Numbered from the stretch's first letter, positions 9,801 to 18,663 are shown. The stretch is DNA of 64,000 nucleotides from Actinopolyspora erythraea (GCF_002263515.1 NZ_CP022752.1:558001-622000), one strand, 5' to 3'. The notes: generated by a model not told the origin, from the sequence alone. Program-made: numbers and translations.

Positions 9801-10507
9801 TGGTCGACGACGCGATCGGCTGGCCGGCTCGTTCGACGCTCGGCGGTACGTGGTCGAACGGTTCGGCACACGATGGTGTGAACCAAGCGGTATCGTCTGG
9901 TGGCGATCTCGATGTCGGTGCCACCGGAGGCGAGCCGCTGAATGGTTCCCAACCGAACGGCCGTGACGCGGCCGAGCAGTACGGGCGCTCGTCGTGGCCG
10001 ACCGAGGACGGTGGCGACCGGCAACGGGTCGCCCACGACGATTCGGCGGACCGGCCCGGTCCCCCGCCGGAGGAGGCGTCGAACAACAGTGCCTCCGGCG
10101 GTTCGGCAACGGCCACGCAGGCCTTCTCCGGTCGCAGGGCGGCCACGCGCGAGCAGCGCAACCGCGTGGCCGACGCGCGCCAGGCCGGGGAGGACCCGGG
10201 CTGGGGTGCCGGTGACGCGGGCTGGCAGGCAGCCGAAGCGCTCGTACAGCGGACCGAGCAGGAACAGGAACAGACCTCGGCCGGACTGCCCAAGCGTAAG
10301 CCGAAGTCGAACCTCGTTCCCGGCTCGGCCGCGGAACACCAGTCGCCGGCGCCCAGCAAACCGGCAGTGCCTCGGTCGGCTTCCGCCGTCCGTGGCAGAA
10401 TGTCCAACTTCCAGCAAGGCGTCCGGCGTGGTAGGCACGCAAAGGTCGAACCAGAGTCGACAGAACAGTCCCGCTCGATTCCGAGCCGTCCCGAGGAGCA
10501 GGAGTGA
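6890..10507 (+). CDS. Conservon sensor histidine-kinase-like protein (CvnA type) with nitrate/nitrite-sensing domain
   Basis: Protein of about 1205 aa. A short cytoplasmic N-terminus leads to a first membrane helix (about residues 66-90), a NIT-like helical extracytoplasmic sensor (about 90-370), a second helix (about 372-397), a HAMP-like segment, a degenerate dimerisation helix ('DHLATRMRRNNENLL', about 517), and a HATPase_c domain (N-box 'ELLENATVYSNPD' about 588, 'RDRGVGVD' about 618, 'GLYVVGQLARRH' about 653). From about 700 to the end it is Pro/Glu/Ser-rich and disordered, unusually long. GTG 6890 is chosen for the AGGAAG upstream; ATG 6875, GTG 6818 and ATG 6956 are alternatives. It is first in a four-gene conservon; its stop overlaps the next start (GTGA). 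Confidence 0.88.
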   Translation: MAGGNKGPDRSTGTGSAGSHPLMTGEEAATASDQGVSGRTPTPNSGGPADDPAEDRPSGGLRMRNWRLRTKLLVVLIVPALTALVFGALQVVSDYNQTQQLLRMRQQVTLDSSAAKVVHELQRERDLTVAHIAAGRGGERSQITEQRRAVDNAIGEFRSAIDEAQQRGNTEVARPYEQALERLDRLQALRSVTDGTAYPATAALRAYSASVENLLSLGERAVTKLNNESVVRLYLATNAMSRVKEQESVKRARLLAALESGEFGIGGQRQLLATEASMQAALDEFRKRATNVQIQRYNDTVSGLAVGQARNLEETAIVRSQQGQGLSEIDPQEWMRSSTETVNLTYQVESGLRQQLQEKADQLAGAARTQTYFVVVLVLVALVVAFAIALFVARSLLLPLRTLRRSALNVADNRLPEAVESILEEDNPDLGERSRIDPIPVHTTEEIGRVARSFDAVHAQALRLASEQALLRNNVNDLFVNLARRSQTLVQRQLSLIDRLEQDEQDPDQLSQLFELDHLATRMRRNNENLLILGGTDLTRRTVRPVPLNEVIGAAVSEVEQYARVVIGETPDLAMQGRVVNDIVHLIAELLENATVYSNPDTEVTVRTAYRRQELVLEIRDRGVGVDAEQLDEINDRLVRPPDIDVAVSRRMGLYVVGQLARRHNVAVELQNNGDLEGGATATVRLPGELIVQLTPNGPMPMPDMPREQPHESVGETGSHAGLAAAFDGERAAQFEQSWTNGHPQQLPSRSPEPAEPEPFQPEREEPASHSPWPAEERDPEPQQAETPSYSVRLSSGDAYGITEVPHWDDGFEPEARSAPETRRSSGDEWATMDWPGPEDSPEPPAPEPDGDYLGQCAAPPGLEESADLFRSPFESEKTEHMSWPEGALDEEPAGAVASGDSADTGVTEQVPAVTFGSAADGPEVDDTPTERLPIYEAVLSQWFREEDEETPAPSRSSLDRNSELPPDSELVDDAIGWPARSTLGGTWSNGSAHDGVNQAVSSGGDLDVGATGGEPLNGSQPNGRDAAEQYGRSSWPTEDGGDRQRVAHDDSADRPGPPPEEASNNSASGGSATATQAFSGRRAATREQRNRVADARQAGEDPGWGAGDAGWQAAEALVQRTEQEQEQTSAGLPKRKPKSNLVPGSAAEHQSPAPSKPAVPRSASAVRGRMSNFQQGVRRGRHAKVEPESTEQSRSIPSRPEEQE

Positions 10508-10932
10508 CCGGGTCCGTCCAACAACCCATGAGCAGCAACAGCTTCAGTTGGCTGATCACCGACTTCGTACGTCGGGTGCCCGGCGTGGCGCACTCCGTCG
10601 TGGTCTCCGCGGACGGTCTGCTGCTCGCAGGATCGCAGGGTCTGCCCCGTGACCGTGCGGAGCAGTTGTCGGCCGTCGCGTCAGGGCTGGTCAGCCTTAC
10701 ACAGGGCGCCGCGCGTTGTTTCGAGGCAGGTGACGTCACCCAGACCGTCGTCGAGATGGAGCAGGGCTACCTGTTCCTGATGTCCATCAGCGACGGTTCC
10801 TGCCTGGCGGTGTTGGCCGCGCCCAACGCCGACATCGGTCTGGTGGCTTACGAGATGACCCTGCTGGTGGAGCGGGTCGGGCGGCAGCTCACGCCCGAGC
10901 TGCGTGCTCAGCTGCAGGGTATGGGGCGATGA
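10504..10932 (+). CDS. Roadblock/LC7 domain protein (CvnB type)
   Basis: Protein of 142 aa with a single roadblock/LC7 fold ('SWLITDFVRRVPGVAHSVVV' start, then 'LLLAGSQGLP' and 'SCLAVLAAPNADIGLVAYEM'). In conservons it acts as the MglB-like partner or GTPase-activating protein of the Ras-like GTPase encoded two genes on. GTG 10504 overlaps the stop of the sensor gene, so translation is coupled. Confidence 0.92.
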   Translation: MTGSVQQPMSSNSFSWLITDFVRRVPGVAHSVVVSADGLLLAGSQGLPRDRAEQLSAVASGLVSLTQGAARCFEAGDVTQTVVEMEQGYLFLMSISDGSCLAVLAAPNADIGLVAYEMTLLVERVGRQLTPELRAQLQGMGR

Positions 10933-10960
10933 GATCAGCCGCGGCTGACGTTGGGAGCTC

Positions 10961-11707
10961 ATGATGAGCGAGGGGGCCAACCCGAACTGGGACGGTGACC
11001 TGTTCCGTCTCTATAGCCAGCGGATGGGTGACGACTGGCAGCAGGACTTCCTCGGTGACGCGCCCGACGCGGACTCCGGGGGACAGCGCGCTCCGCGAGG
11101 AGGCGACGCAGCCAGTACCGAGGAGTACCAGCGCGGGCTCTTCGGCGGTCCGGGGGCCGATCTGTTCGGCTCCGACTACCGCTCGGAGTACGGTGAGGCG
11201 GCTTCCGGACCGGGAGGGCGCGGCGAGGAGGGACCGGACGACGGTCCCATGTCCATGCCGTCCATCTCGCAGCCGATGTCCCCGCTGTCGCAGTCCATGC
11301 CGTCCATCTCCTCGTCGATGCCGTCCATCCCGGGGCAGGACGGCGCGGGCGCCGACGACACGGAGGAAGAGGGCTCGCTGATGCGGCCGTACGCCCGCAC
11401 GCGCGGGCGTACCCGGAGCGACTACGACCTCGCGATCGAGACGCTGGTCTCGACCAGCGAGCGAGGTCGCACGCAGAGTGCGCAGGCCACGCCGGAGCAC
11501 CGCTCGATCTGTGGCCTGTGCACCGATGCCCGTTCGATCGCCGAGATATCGGCGCACCTGAGGCTCCCGCTGGGAGTGGTGCGGGTGCTGATCGGCGATA
11601 TGGCCAGTCTCGGCCTGGTCGAGATTCACGATAGCGGAATGGTCGTGGGCGACCGGCCGTCCATGGAGTTCTTGGAAAGGGTGCTCAGTGGGCTTCGCAG
11701 GCTCTGA
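10961..11707 (+). CDS. DUF742 protein (CvnC type) with Met/Pro/Ser-repeat N-terminus
   Basis: Protein of 248 aa. The conserved DUF742 part is the last ~115 residues ('LMRPYARTRGRTRSDYDLAIETL', 'HRSICGLCTDARSIAEISAHL', 'GDMASLGLVEIH') and looks like a winged-helix fold. The first ~130 residues are a long extension not usual for the family, with an acidic Gly/Ser stretch and repeated 'MPSIS' units between about residues 90 and 125. ATG 10961 follows GGGAG by 5 nt; ATG 10964 is also possible. It overlaps the GTPase gene by 20 nt. Confidence 0.88.
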   Translation: MMSEGANPNWDGDLFRLYSQRMGDDWQQDFLGDAPDADSGGQRAPRGGDAASTEEYQRGLFGGPGADLFGSDYRSEYGEAASGPGGRGEEGPDDGPMSMPSISQPMSPLSQSMPSISSSMPSIPGQDGAGADDTEEEGSLMRPYARTRGRTRSDYDLAIETLVSTSERGRTQSAQATPEHRSICGLCTDARSIAEISAHLRLPLGVVRVLIGDMASLGLVEIHDSGMVVGDRPSMEFLERVLSGLRRL

Positions 11708-12296
11708 TCCCCACGCGGTGAACGGTGGAGATGGCGGTGGCAAGACCTCGACGAAGATCGTGGTCGCCGGTGGCTTCGGGGTCGGCAAGACGACCCTGGT
11801 CGGGTCGGTCTCCGAGATCCTCCCGCTGACCACCGAGGCGGTCATGACCGAGGCCAGTGTCGGGGTCGACGACCTCACGGCCACGCCGGGCAAGGTGACC
11901 ACCACGGTCGCCATGGACTTCGGCAGGGTCTCGTTGGACGAGGACCTGATCCTGTACCTGTTCGGGACGCCGGGGCAGCACCGGTTCTGGTTCATGTGGG
12001 ACGACCTGGTCCGGGGCGCCATCGGCGCGGTGGTGCTCGTGGACACCCGCAGGCTCGCCGACGCCTTCGCGTCGATCGACTTCTTCGACGACCGGCAGCT
12101 GCCCTACGTGGTGGCGGTCAACACCTTCGACGGGATGCTGCACCACCGGTTGGAGGACGTGCGGGAAGCGCTGACCATCGACGAGTCGGTGCCGGTGCTC
12201 GGGTGCGACGCCAGGGACAAGGAGTCCACCAAGGAGACCCTGATCACGCTCGTCCAGCACGCGATGCGGCGGCGGATGGCCACCTCCCAGAGCTGA
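11688..12296 (+). CDS. Conservon Ras-like GTPase (CvnD type, ATP/GTP-binding protein)
   Basis: Protein of 202 aa. P-loop GGFGVGKTT is at residues 28-36, the switch region includes 'FGTPGQHRFWFMWDD' (DxxG replaced by GTPG) and a late 'NTFD' motif stands in for NKxD. These are the marks of the MglA-related GTPases of actinobacterial conservons. GTG 11688 lies inside the end of the DUF742 gene. With the sensor, roadblock and DUF742 proteins it should form a membrane-linked signalling complex, by analogy with Streptomyces Cvn systems. Confidence 0.93.
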   Translation: MGFAGSDPHAVNGGDGGGKTSTKIVVAGGFGVGKTTLVGSVSEILPLTTEAVMTEASVGVDDLTATPGKVTTTVAMDFGRVSLDEDLILYLFGTPGQHRFWFMWDDLVRGAIGAVVLVDTRRLADAFASIDFFDDRQLPYVVAVNTFDGMLHHRLEDVREALTIDESVPVLGCDARDKESTKETLITLVQHAMRRRMATSQS

Positions 12297-12387
12297 CCGG
12301 GCCCACCGCCCGCCTCCGGTGGGGTGTTCGACCGGTTCGACCCTCGGCGGGGTGACCGCGGCGCACGGGTCGTCGGGCCCGTGCTGG

Positions 12388-14700
12388 TCAGCTCTCCACC
12401 ACGGCCACCGAAGTGATCCGGTGCAGCGGGAAGTCGCCCAGCTCGCCCCTGGTGGAGTCGAACCCCTGCAGCACACCTCCGCCGACGCTGACCGGCCGCA
12501 CGATCCGCTGGGTCGCTCCGCCCTGGGCGTCCACGAACCCCAGCCACACGTCGTGGCTCTGGCGTGCCGCTTCCCGAAGCAGTTCCAGCGTGGCGTGCGC
12601 GCTGGGCCTGCCGCGTTCGGGCGCGATGGTGTTGCCCCGCGTCGCGGCGGCCTGGTCGCCGGCCCGCACCGTGCGCACCCGTTCGGTGAGCTGCTGCTCG
12701 TCCGGCCGGTTGGGCGCGGCCGGTTCGCCACGAGCGCCGCCGAACCTGCCACGCCCCTTGATCCGTTGCGGTCCGCCGCGCAGGTCCAGCACACCGCCGT
12801 CGGTGCTTTCCGCCACGGGCGAGTACCCGGCCCCGCGCAGCTCCTCTACGAGTTCCTCGAGCGGTAACGGGCTGATCAGCACGGTCGGGGCGATCCGGCG
12901 CAGCCCCAGGTGCGTCAACTCCCGCTTGCCCAGCACCTCGGTGAGAACCACCGAGTCCTCGCAGCGCAGGAAGGACGAGGCCGTTCCCGCGCGCAACCTG
13001 CCGTGCCTGCGTGCGGTGTCGTCGATCAGGTAGTTCAACGCCTGCGGCACCGGGGTGCGCGAGTGGCGCTCGAACAGTTCCCGCAGCTGTTCGCCGCTGC
13101 GGCCCGCGTCCAGGGCGCGCCTGATGCTGGACTCACCGACCCGGTAGACCGTGGCGCTGCCCGCCGACTCCACGTCGGCCACCAGGCCCAGCTCCGCCGC
13201 CAGCTCCGGTTCCAGTCGGCCCGGCGCGACCACCGTCAGGTCGCCCTGCACCAGCACGTGGTCGACGGGCTCCGGGATCGCCGAGGCCATGACGGTCGCC
13301 GCCGCGCTCTCGTCGCCTTCCAGGAGTGCGCGTCCCGCCGAGGAGAGGCCCCCCAGCGCGACGACTCCGAGTGCTCTGGCCTCCCGGAGGGTCCAGCGCA
13401 CCAGGTCGTCCCGCACAGAGCCGCCGCGACGAGGGGCGCGCCAGGCGAGTACGGCGGCCACGTCGTTCTCCCGCCGGAAGCCCCACCCGCTCGGCTGCTC
13501 GTCCAGCAACTCCAGCACCCGGCGCCGGTCGCGGGGTGCCGAGGAGCGCCGCAGCCCCTCGGAGAGGGGGCCCAGCAGCCGGTCCCGCGCGTCCCGCGAG
13601 CCGATCAACCCCGGAAGGCGGGGAAGTTCCAGCCAGGATCCGGCCAGCAGGGCCCAGCGGTGCTCCGGGTTCGCCGCCAGCCACACGTCGGCCTGCACGG
13701 TGGGAACCCACCGCGGTTCCTCGTCGGGGCTGGTGTCGATCAGCCCGGCGCCGGTCGCCAGCTCCACGAGCAGCCCCGCCCGGGCCTCGTCCACGTCCAG
13801 TTCCCTGGCGAGGTCCCTGACGTCGCGCACCCCCACGCCGCCGGAACGCAGCACGTCGGGGGGGTCCTGCCCCCAGGACTCCAGCAGCAGTTCGACGTGG
13901 CGGTTCAGCTCCAGCACCTCACCGGCCGCCGTGTCGTCGATCCGCCGCGGGCCGTGCTCGTCGAGCTCCAGCGGGGGTTCCGAGGTCTCCACACTCCCCA
14001 TGGGCGCGTCACCGCGCGCGGCGAGGCCGAGCTGGCGGGGCAGTTCGACGGTGTTGCCGTTCCGTCGGATCAGCAGCCCGCGCAGCAGCAGCCTGCCGAT
14101 CGGGGTGTCCGGGCGCTCCGCGCCCGGTCTGGCCTGTTCGGTCCGTCCCACCGGGGAGTCCCCCGCGAGCCTGGCGACGACGCCGCGCTCCTCGTCGTCC
14201 AGCTCCGCCAGCACCTCGTGGGCGCGCCGCTCGGACAACCCGTCGAGCTCGGCGCCGAGCCCACCGGGATGGGCACGCACGGTCTCCCGCATGGTGGCGG
14301 GCGTCCTGATCTTCTCGTCCGGCCCCCAGAGCAGCGCGCGTTCGCGCAGTGGCCCGAGCCGCGAGGCGAGTTCCGCCCGGGTCACCTCACCGCCGAAGAA
14401 CGAGGTGAGCCGGTCCAGCGAGACGGGACTCTCGTCGGCCTTCAGCAGCACCAGCGCCTCCAGCACGGTCAGGCTGAGCGAGTCGAGGTCCTCGCAGGCC
14501 CGCGCGACCGAGGAGCGCACCGTCGCGCGCGCGGCCAGCACCGAGGAGTCCGTGGGCGGCGGGGTCGCCAGGTCGGGCCGGGAGCGCAGCAGCGCGAGCA
14601 GCTGACGGTCGTCGGAGGCGCGCAGCAGTTCGGCCAGCGAGTCCGCACTTTCGGAGGACGGTTCGTTCGGCGCTGGGTAGGCGGGCATCCCTTCCAACAT
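12388..14700 (-). CDS. Helicase-associated domain protein (Rv0862c-like)
   Basis: Protein of 770 aa from ATG 14700 (ATG 14688 is an alternative four codons in). It matches the actinobacterial 'helicase C-terminal / XPB-Ssl2-like' family that accompanies XPB. It has an N-terminal helical repeat region ('LAELLRASDDRQLLALLRSRPDL'), a winged-helix-like central part, and a C-terminal WYL-like beta domain ending 'VLQGFDSTRGELGDFPLHRITSV'. There are no Walker motifs, so it is not itself an ATPase. In M. tuberculosis the homologue directly follows xpb; here the ABC transporter and conservon separate them. It probably assists XPB in DNA repair, but this is inferred from genomic association. Confidence 0.8.
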   Translation of the reverse strand: MLEGMPAYPAPNEPSSESADSLAELLRASDDRQLLALLRSRPDLATPPPTDSSVLAARATVRSSVARACEDLDSLSLTVLEALVLLKADESPVSLDRLTSFFGGEVTRAELASRLGPLRERALLWGPDEKIRTPATMRETVRAHPGGLGAELDGLSERRAHEVLAELDDEERGVVARLAGDSPVGRTEQARPGAERPDTPIGRLLLRGLLIRRNGNTVELPRQLGLAARGDAPMGSVETSEPPLELDEHGPRRIDDTAAGEVLELNRHVELLLESWGQDPPDVLRSGGVGVRDVRDLARELDVDEARAGLLVELATGAGLIDTSPDEEPRWVPTVQADVWLAANPEHRWALLAGSWLELPRLPGLIGSRDARDRLLGPLSEGLRRSSAPRDRRRVLELLDEQPSGWGFRRENDVAAVLAWRAPRRGGSVRDDLVRWTLREARALGVVALGGLSSAGRALLEGDESAAATVMASAIPEPVDHVLVQGDLTVVAPGRLEPELAAELGLVADVESAGSATVYRVGESSIRRALDAGRSGEQLRELFERHSRTPVPQALNYLIDDTARRHGRLRAGTASSFLRCEDSVVLTEVLGKRELTHLGLRRIAPTVLISPLPLEELVEELRGAGYSPVAESTDGGVLDLRGGPQRIKGRGRFGGARGEPAAPNRPDEQQLTERVRTVRAGDQAAATRGNTIAPERGRPSAHATLELLREAARQSHDVWLGFVDAQGGATQRIVRPVSVGGGVLQGFDSTRGELGDFPLHRITSVAVVES

Positions 14701-14890
14701 ACCCGTGCGGGACCTCACCCGGTGGCCTGTGGTACCTGGCGTTCGGCACGTGGGGGTAGTGGGGGATGACGGCGCCGTATCAGGCAGACTGGTCTTCGAG
14801 CAGGCAAGCTTGGAAACCCTTTCGCGAACCGGTCGGCCCGTACGGGAGCGGCGCGGCCGTGCGCGGCGGGAGTCCGTGAAGGAGGTTGGC

Positions 14891-15079
14891 GTGGCCGACG
14901 CGAGCAAGTCCAAACGTGAGCGCATCGACCCGGAGTGGCCGCAGGACGAGGAGGGCCACCCCGTGACCGAGTTCCTGGCCGACCGGCAGGGCGCCATGTC
15001 CCCGTTCGGTGACGTCAGCTTCCCGCTGCCGGAAGGCTCCGTCCCGTACCACCACCCGCGGACCCGGATCAACAAGTGA
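14891..15079 (+). CDS. Small conserved hypothetical protein (Rv0863-position)
   Basis: A 62-aa hydrophilic protein: 'VADASKSKRERIDPEWPQDE...' then 'FLADRQGAMSPFGDVSFPLP'. GTG 14891 has a perfect GGAGG 5 nt upstream. The longer open frame that begins at 14705 lacks such a site, so I use the short form. It has no membrane segment or known motif. Its place, divergent from the helicase-associated gene and near moaC, matches Rv0863 of M. tuberculosis. Function unknown. Confidence 0.75.
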   Translation: MADASKSKRERIDPEWPQDEEGHPVTEFLADRQGAMSPFGDVSFPLPEGSVPYHHPRTRINK

Positions 15080-15296
15080 GTCGCCGCCGCTGATTTCCGG
15101 CCCCGCCGGGGCTTTCCGGTCCATCCGCCGGGGCGGCTCTCCGCCCCGGCGGCTCCGCGCGGATCGCCCGGCCCTCCTTCGAACCGGTCGGGGGCCGGGG
15201 CGAGGGGAAGGGGTAGCCGTAGCGCCGCGAGGGTGAGTTCTAGTCTCGGTCCTGCCACAGGGTTTCGCGAGAGCTCATCACTGACAGAGGTGCTAC

Positions 15297-16784
15297 ATGC
15301 CGGTTCCAGGTCCGGGCTACTCCATCACCGTCCGGGTCGAGGCGCCCCCCTCGGCCAACGCCGCCGGTGATCTGACCACCGCCGTCGGTCGTACCGGTGC
15401 GGTCATCACCGCCTTCGACGTGGTGGAGTCGCACTCCGACCGCATAGTGGTGGACATCACCTGCAACGCGTTGTCCGCCGACCACGCCGAGGACATCACC
15501 GAGGTCCTCGAAGCGCTGCCGGGGATGCACGTCCGCAAGGTCTCCGATCGGACCTTCCTGGTGCACCTCGGCGGCAAGATCGAGGTCAACTCCAAGGTCG
15601 CGCTGGCCAACCGTGACGACCTCTCCCGCGCCTACACCCCCGGGGTGGCGCGGGTGTGCACCGCCATCGCGAAGAACCCCGACGACGCCCGTAGGCTCAC
15701 CGTCAAACGCAGCTCGGTGGCGGTGCTGACCGACGGGTCCGCCGTTCTCGGACTCGGCAACATCGGCCCCGAGGCCGCGTTGCCCGTGATGGAGGGGAAG
15801 GCGGCGCTGTTCAAGAAGTTCGCCGGGGTCAACGCCTGGCCGGTGTGCCTGGACACCCAGGACACCGAGGAGATCATCCGCGCCGCGGAGCTGCTCGCCC
15901 CCGTCTACGGCGGTATCAACCTCGAGGACATCGCGGCGCCGCGTTGTTTCGAGATCGAGGCCAGGCTGCGGGAGAAGCTCGACATCCCGGTCTTCCACGA
16001 CGACCAGCACGGCACCGCCATCGTCGTGCTCGGTGCGCTGCGCAACGCGCTGCGTGTGGTGGACAAGGACCTCTCGGGGTGCCGGGTCGTGGTCTGCGGC
16101 GTGGGGGCGGCCGGATCGGCGATCATCAGGCTGCTGAACAAGAAGTATCCCGCCGACATCATCGCGGTGGACATCGACGGGATCGTGCACAGCGAGCGGC
16201 AGGACGCCGACGAGCACCTGCGCTCCATCGCGGAGCAGACCAACGCCGAGGGACGCACCGGCACGCTCAGCGACGCGGTGCGGGGAGCTGACGTGTTCAT
16301 CGGCGTCTCCGCCCCCAACCTGCTCGGTGAGGACGACGTCGCCGCCATGAACGACGACGCGATCGTGTTCGCGCTGGCCAACCCGGATCCGGAGGTCGAC
16401 CCGCTGGTCGCGCAGCGGCACGCCACCGTGGTCGCGACCGGGCGCAGCGACTACCCGAACCAGATCAACAACGTGCTCGCCTTCCCCGGTTTCTTCCGGG
16501 GACTGTTGGACGCCCACGCGCACAACATCACCGACGAGATGATGCTGGCGGCTTCCAACGCGATCGCCGACGTGGTCGACGGCAACGACCGAGTCAACGC
16601 CTCGTTCATCGTGCCCAGCGTGTTCGACACGACGGTCGCGCCAGCCGTGGCGGACGCGGTCCGCCGGGTGGCCGTGTCCGGCGGCACGGAGGCCTCGGAG
16701 ACGCAGGGCGGAGCCACGGGCGGTGCGGTTGTCGGTGCCCCGGTGCCGGGCTTCGCCGAGTTGGGCGAGGAGGCCGAGTTCTGA
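15297..16784 (+). CDS. NAD-dependent malic enzyme with N-terminal ACT domain
   Basis: Protein of 495 aa that oxidatively decarboxylates malate to pyruvate, linking the TCA cycle and gluconeogenesis. An ACT-type regulatory domain (about residues 8-85) is followed by the malic domain ('YTPGVARVC' 113-121, '[16 protein letters not shown]' 153-168, metal-site 'FHDDQHGT' 233-240) and a Rossmann domain (GVGAAGSA 268-275). The ATG at 15297 follows AGAGG by 6 nt. It is a stand-alone gene. The short, ACT-fused form is typical of actinobacteria; NAD versus NADP preference is not proven by the sequence. Confidence 0.93.
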   Translation: MPVPGPGYSITVRVEAPPSANAAGDLTTAVGRTGAVITAFDVVESHSDRIVVDITCNALSADHAEDITEVLEALPGMHVRKVSDRTFLVHLGGKIEVNSKVALANRDDLSRAYTPGVARVCTAIAKNPDDARRLTVKRSSVAVLTDGSAVLGLGNIGPEAALPVMEGKAALFKKFAGVNAWPVCLDTQDTEEIIRAAELLAPVYGGINLEDIAAPRCFEIEARLREKLDIPVFHDDQHGTAIVVLGALRNALRVVDKDLSGCRVVVCGVGAAGSAIIRLLNKKYPADIIAVDIDGIVHSERQDADEHLRSIAEQTNAEGRTGTLSDAVRGADVFIGVSAPNLLGEDDVAAMNDDAIVFALANPDPEVDPLVAQRHATVVATGRSDYPNQINNVLAFPGFFRGLLDAHAHNITDEMMLAASNAIADVVDGNDRVNASFIVPSVFDTTVAPAVADAVRRVAVSGGTEASETQGGATGGAVVGAPVPGFAELGEEAEF

Positions 16785-17109
16785 TCCCGCTCTCCGGGCG
16801 GAGCCGATCGGCCCGGTCGCCGTAGCCGGTCGCCTGCGGAACCTCCCGCCGGCTCTCCTCGCGGGGTCCGACATCGGGTGACGACCATCCGATGTCGGGC
16901 CCACCCGGGAGAGCCCGCTCGGGCGCACGGCGGTGCGAGTCACGGGACTCGCGCCCCCGTGTGGTCGCGGCGGCACGGGCCGCACACCTCGCTGGCCGGC
17001 AGCGGCGAACCGGAATCCGACGCGGTACCGGCTCGCACCACGGCCGTCGTCGCCGAAACGGCGACCGCACACCTGTGTCGCGCTCGTGCGGATCGTCTAG
17101 GCTCGCCGC
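16785..17109. other. Intergenic region with palindromic repeat and moaC promoter
   Basis: This 325-bp stretch follows malic enzyme. It contains repeat family 2, copy A (16821-16935) and, at its right end, the leaderless -10 box TAGGCT (17098-17103) of moaC. Nothing else is seen. Confidence 0.6.
16821..16935 (+). repeat. Intergenic palindromic repeat family 2, copy A
   Basis: The core is CCGACATCGG (16868-16877) with CCGATGTCGG (16889-16898), flanked by outer arms GGCTCTCC...GGGAGAGCC. It shares the start GTAGCCGGT, GCGGAACCTC, GGCTCTC and the core with copy B at 18826-18950. It is non-coding and may act as a terminator for malic enzyme or as a mobile palindromic element. Confidence 0.65.
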
Positions 17110-17601
17110 ATGGCGACACAGCACGAGTTCAGCCACGTGGACGAGCACGGTGCCGCGCGGATGGTCGACGTCGCCGACAAGGAGACCAGCGCGCGCAGCG
17201 CGGTGGCCTCCGGAGTGGTGCGCACGACGGCCGCCGTGATCGAGCAGCTGCGCCGGGACGACCTCCCCAAGGGGGACGCGCTCGCCACCGCTCGCATCGC
17301 GGGGATCATGGCGGCCAAGCGCACCCCCGACCTCGTTCCGCTGTGCCACCCCATCGCGATCGCCGGAGTGCGGGTCGAACTCGAAACCGCCGAGCGGGAG
17401 GTGCGGATAACGGCCACCGTCCGCACCACCGACCGGACGGGTGTGGAGATGGAAGCGCTCACCGCCGTCACCGGCGCGGGGCTGGCGCTGCACGACATGA
17501 TCAAGGCGGTGGACCCGGCGGCCGTGCTCGACGAGGTGCGCGTCGAGCGCAAGGAAGGCGGTAAGACCGGGGTGTGGAGCCGTCCGGACGAGTCGGCATG
17601 A
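17110..17601 (+). CDS. moaC: Cyclic pyranopterin monophosphate synthase MoaC
   Basis: Protein of 163 aa that converts 3',8-cyclo-GTP to cyclic pyranopterin monophosphate, step 2 of molybdopterin synthesis. Family motifs are present: 'MVDVADKETSARSAVASG', 'AAKRTPDLVPLCHPI', 'TGVEMEALTAVTGAGLALHDMIKAVD'. The mRNA is probably leaderless: TAGGCT at 17098-17103 ends 6 nt before the ATG and there is no Shine-Dalgarno. It forms an operon with the mog-moaE fusion. Confidence 0.95.
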   Translation: MATQHEFSHVDEHGAARMVDVADKETSARSAVASGVVRTTAAVIEQLRRDDLPKGDALATARIAGIMAAKRTPDLVPLCHPIAIAGVRVELETAEREVRITATVRTTDRTGVEMEALTAVTGAGLALHDMIKAVDPAAVLDEVRVERKEGGKTGVWSRPDESA

Positions 17602-17651
17602 GTCCCGGGTCCACGCACGTGTCAGGGCGGCAGACAGCAGGGGAGAACACC

Positions 17652-18638
17652 ATGACCGAACGAGACGCCCGCGTGATCGCCGCTTCCAACCGCGCCGCGC
17701 GGGGGGTCTACGAGGACCGGACCGGTCCCGTCATCGTGGAGTGGCTGCGGGAGCGCGGTTTCCGGGTGCCCGACGCCGAGGTGGTCGGTGACGGGGAGCC
17801 CGTGGAGGCCGCGTTGCGTTCGGCCGTGTCCGAAGGGGTGGCGCTGGTGCTGACCACCGGCGGCACCGGCATCAGCCCCACCGACAGAACTCCCGAGATG
17901 ACCGCGCGGGTGCTGGACTTCCCCGTGCCTGGGTTGGCCGACGCGCTGCGTACCGCCGGGCTGCCCGAGGTCCCCACCGCGGTCCTCTCGCGCGGACTGG
18001 CCGGTGTGGCGGCAGGAACGCTGGTGGTCAACCTGCCCGGTTCCCGTGGTGGCGTGCGTGACGGGCTCGGGGTGCTGGACGGCGTGCTGGAGCACGCCCT
18101 GGAGCAGCTGCGCGGGGGCGATCACCCACGCGCGACCGATTCCGCCTCCTCGGGGGATTCCGCCGGGGAGACCGGCGGACACCCGGTCGCGGAGCCGGGC
18201 GGCTCCGCCGGTGCCGACGGTGTCGTGATCGCGGGGATGACCGAGGAGGCCATCGACGTCCCGTGGCTGGCCGAACGAGTGGGGCACTGTGCGGCGGGAG
18301 CCGTGGTCACGTTCGCCGGTGCCGTCCGGGACCACGACGGCGGCCGTGGCGTCCGCGAGTTGGAGTACACCAGCCACCCCTCGGCCGAGGAGGTGATCGC
18401 GGAGGTCGCGGCCGACGTGCTCTCCCGCTCCGACGGCGTGCGCGCGCTGGCGGTGCTGCACCGCATCGGGATGCTGGGGATCGGTGACGTGGCTCTGGGG
18501 TGCGCGGTCTCGGCCGAACACCGCAAGCAGGGCTTCGACACCTGCGCCGAGCTGGTCGACGAGGTCAAGCGGCGGCTGCCGGTCTGGAAGCGGCAGGTGT
18601 TCCATGACGGGCAGGAGGAGTGGGTCAACTGCCCGTAA
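17652..18638 (+). CDS. Fusion of molybdopterin adenylyltransferase-like domain (Mog/MoaB) and MoaE
   Basis: Protein of 328 aa. Residues 1-155 are a MogA/MoaB domain ('TTGGTGISPTDRTPEMT' about 68-84, 'VVNLPGSRGGVRDG' about 125-138), which adenylates molybdopterin for molybdate insertion. An acidic Gly/Ser linker (about 156-190) leads to MoaE (192-328: 'GAVVTFAGAVRDHDGG', 'LEYTSHPSAEEVI', 'VKRRLPVWKRQVFHDG'), the large subunit of molybdopterin synthase. In M. tuberculosis these are separate genes (mog, moaE2). The start at 17652 is set by GGGGAG 6 nt upstream; ATG 17598, overlapping the moaC stop, would add 18 residues. Confidence 0.93.
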   Translation: MTERDARVIAASNRAARGVYEDRTGPVIVEWLRERGFRVPDAEVVGDGEPVEAALRSAVSEGVALVLTTGGTGISPTDRTPEMTARVLDFPVPGLADALRTAGLPEVPTAVLSRGLAGVAAGTLVVNLPGSRGGVRDGLGVLDGVLEHALEQLRGGDHPRATDSASSGDSAGETGGHPVAEPGGSAGADGVVIAGMTEEAIDVPWLAERVGHCAAGAVVTFAGAVRDHDGGRGVRELEYTSHPSAEEVIAEVAADVLSRSDGVRALAVLHRIGMLGIGDVALGCAVSAEHRKQGFDTCAELVDEVKRRLPVWKRQVFHDGQEEWVNCP

Positions 18639-18663
18639 TGAGAGTTGCCGGTGACTTGTCCGT

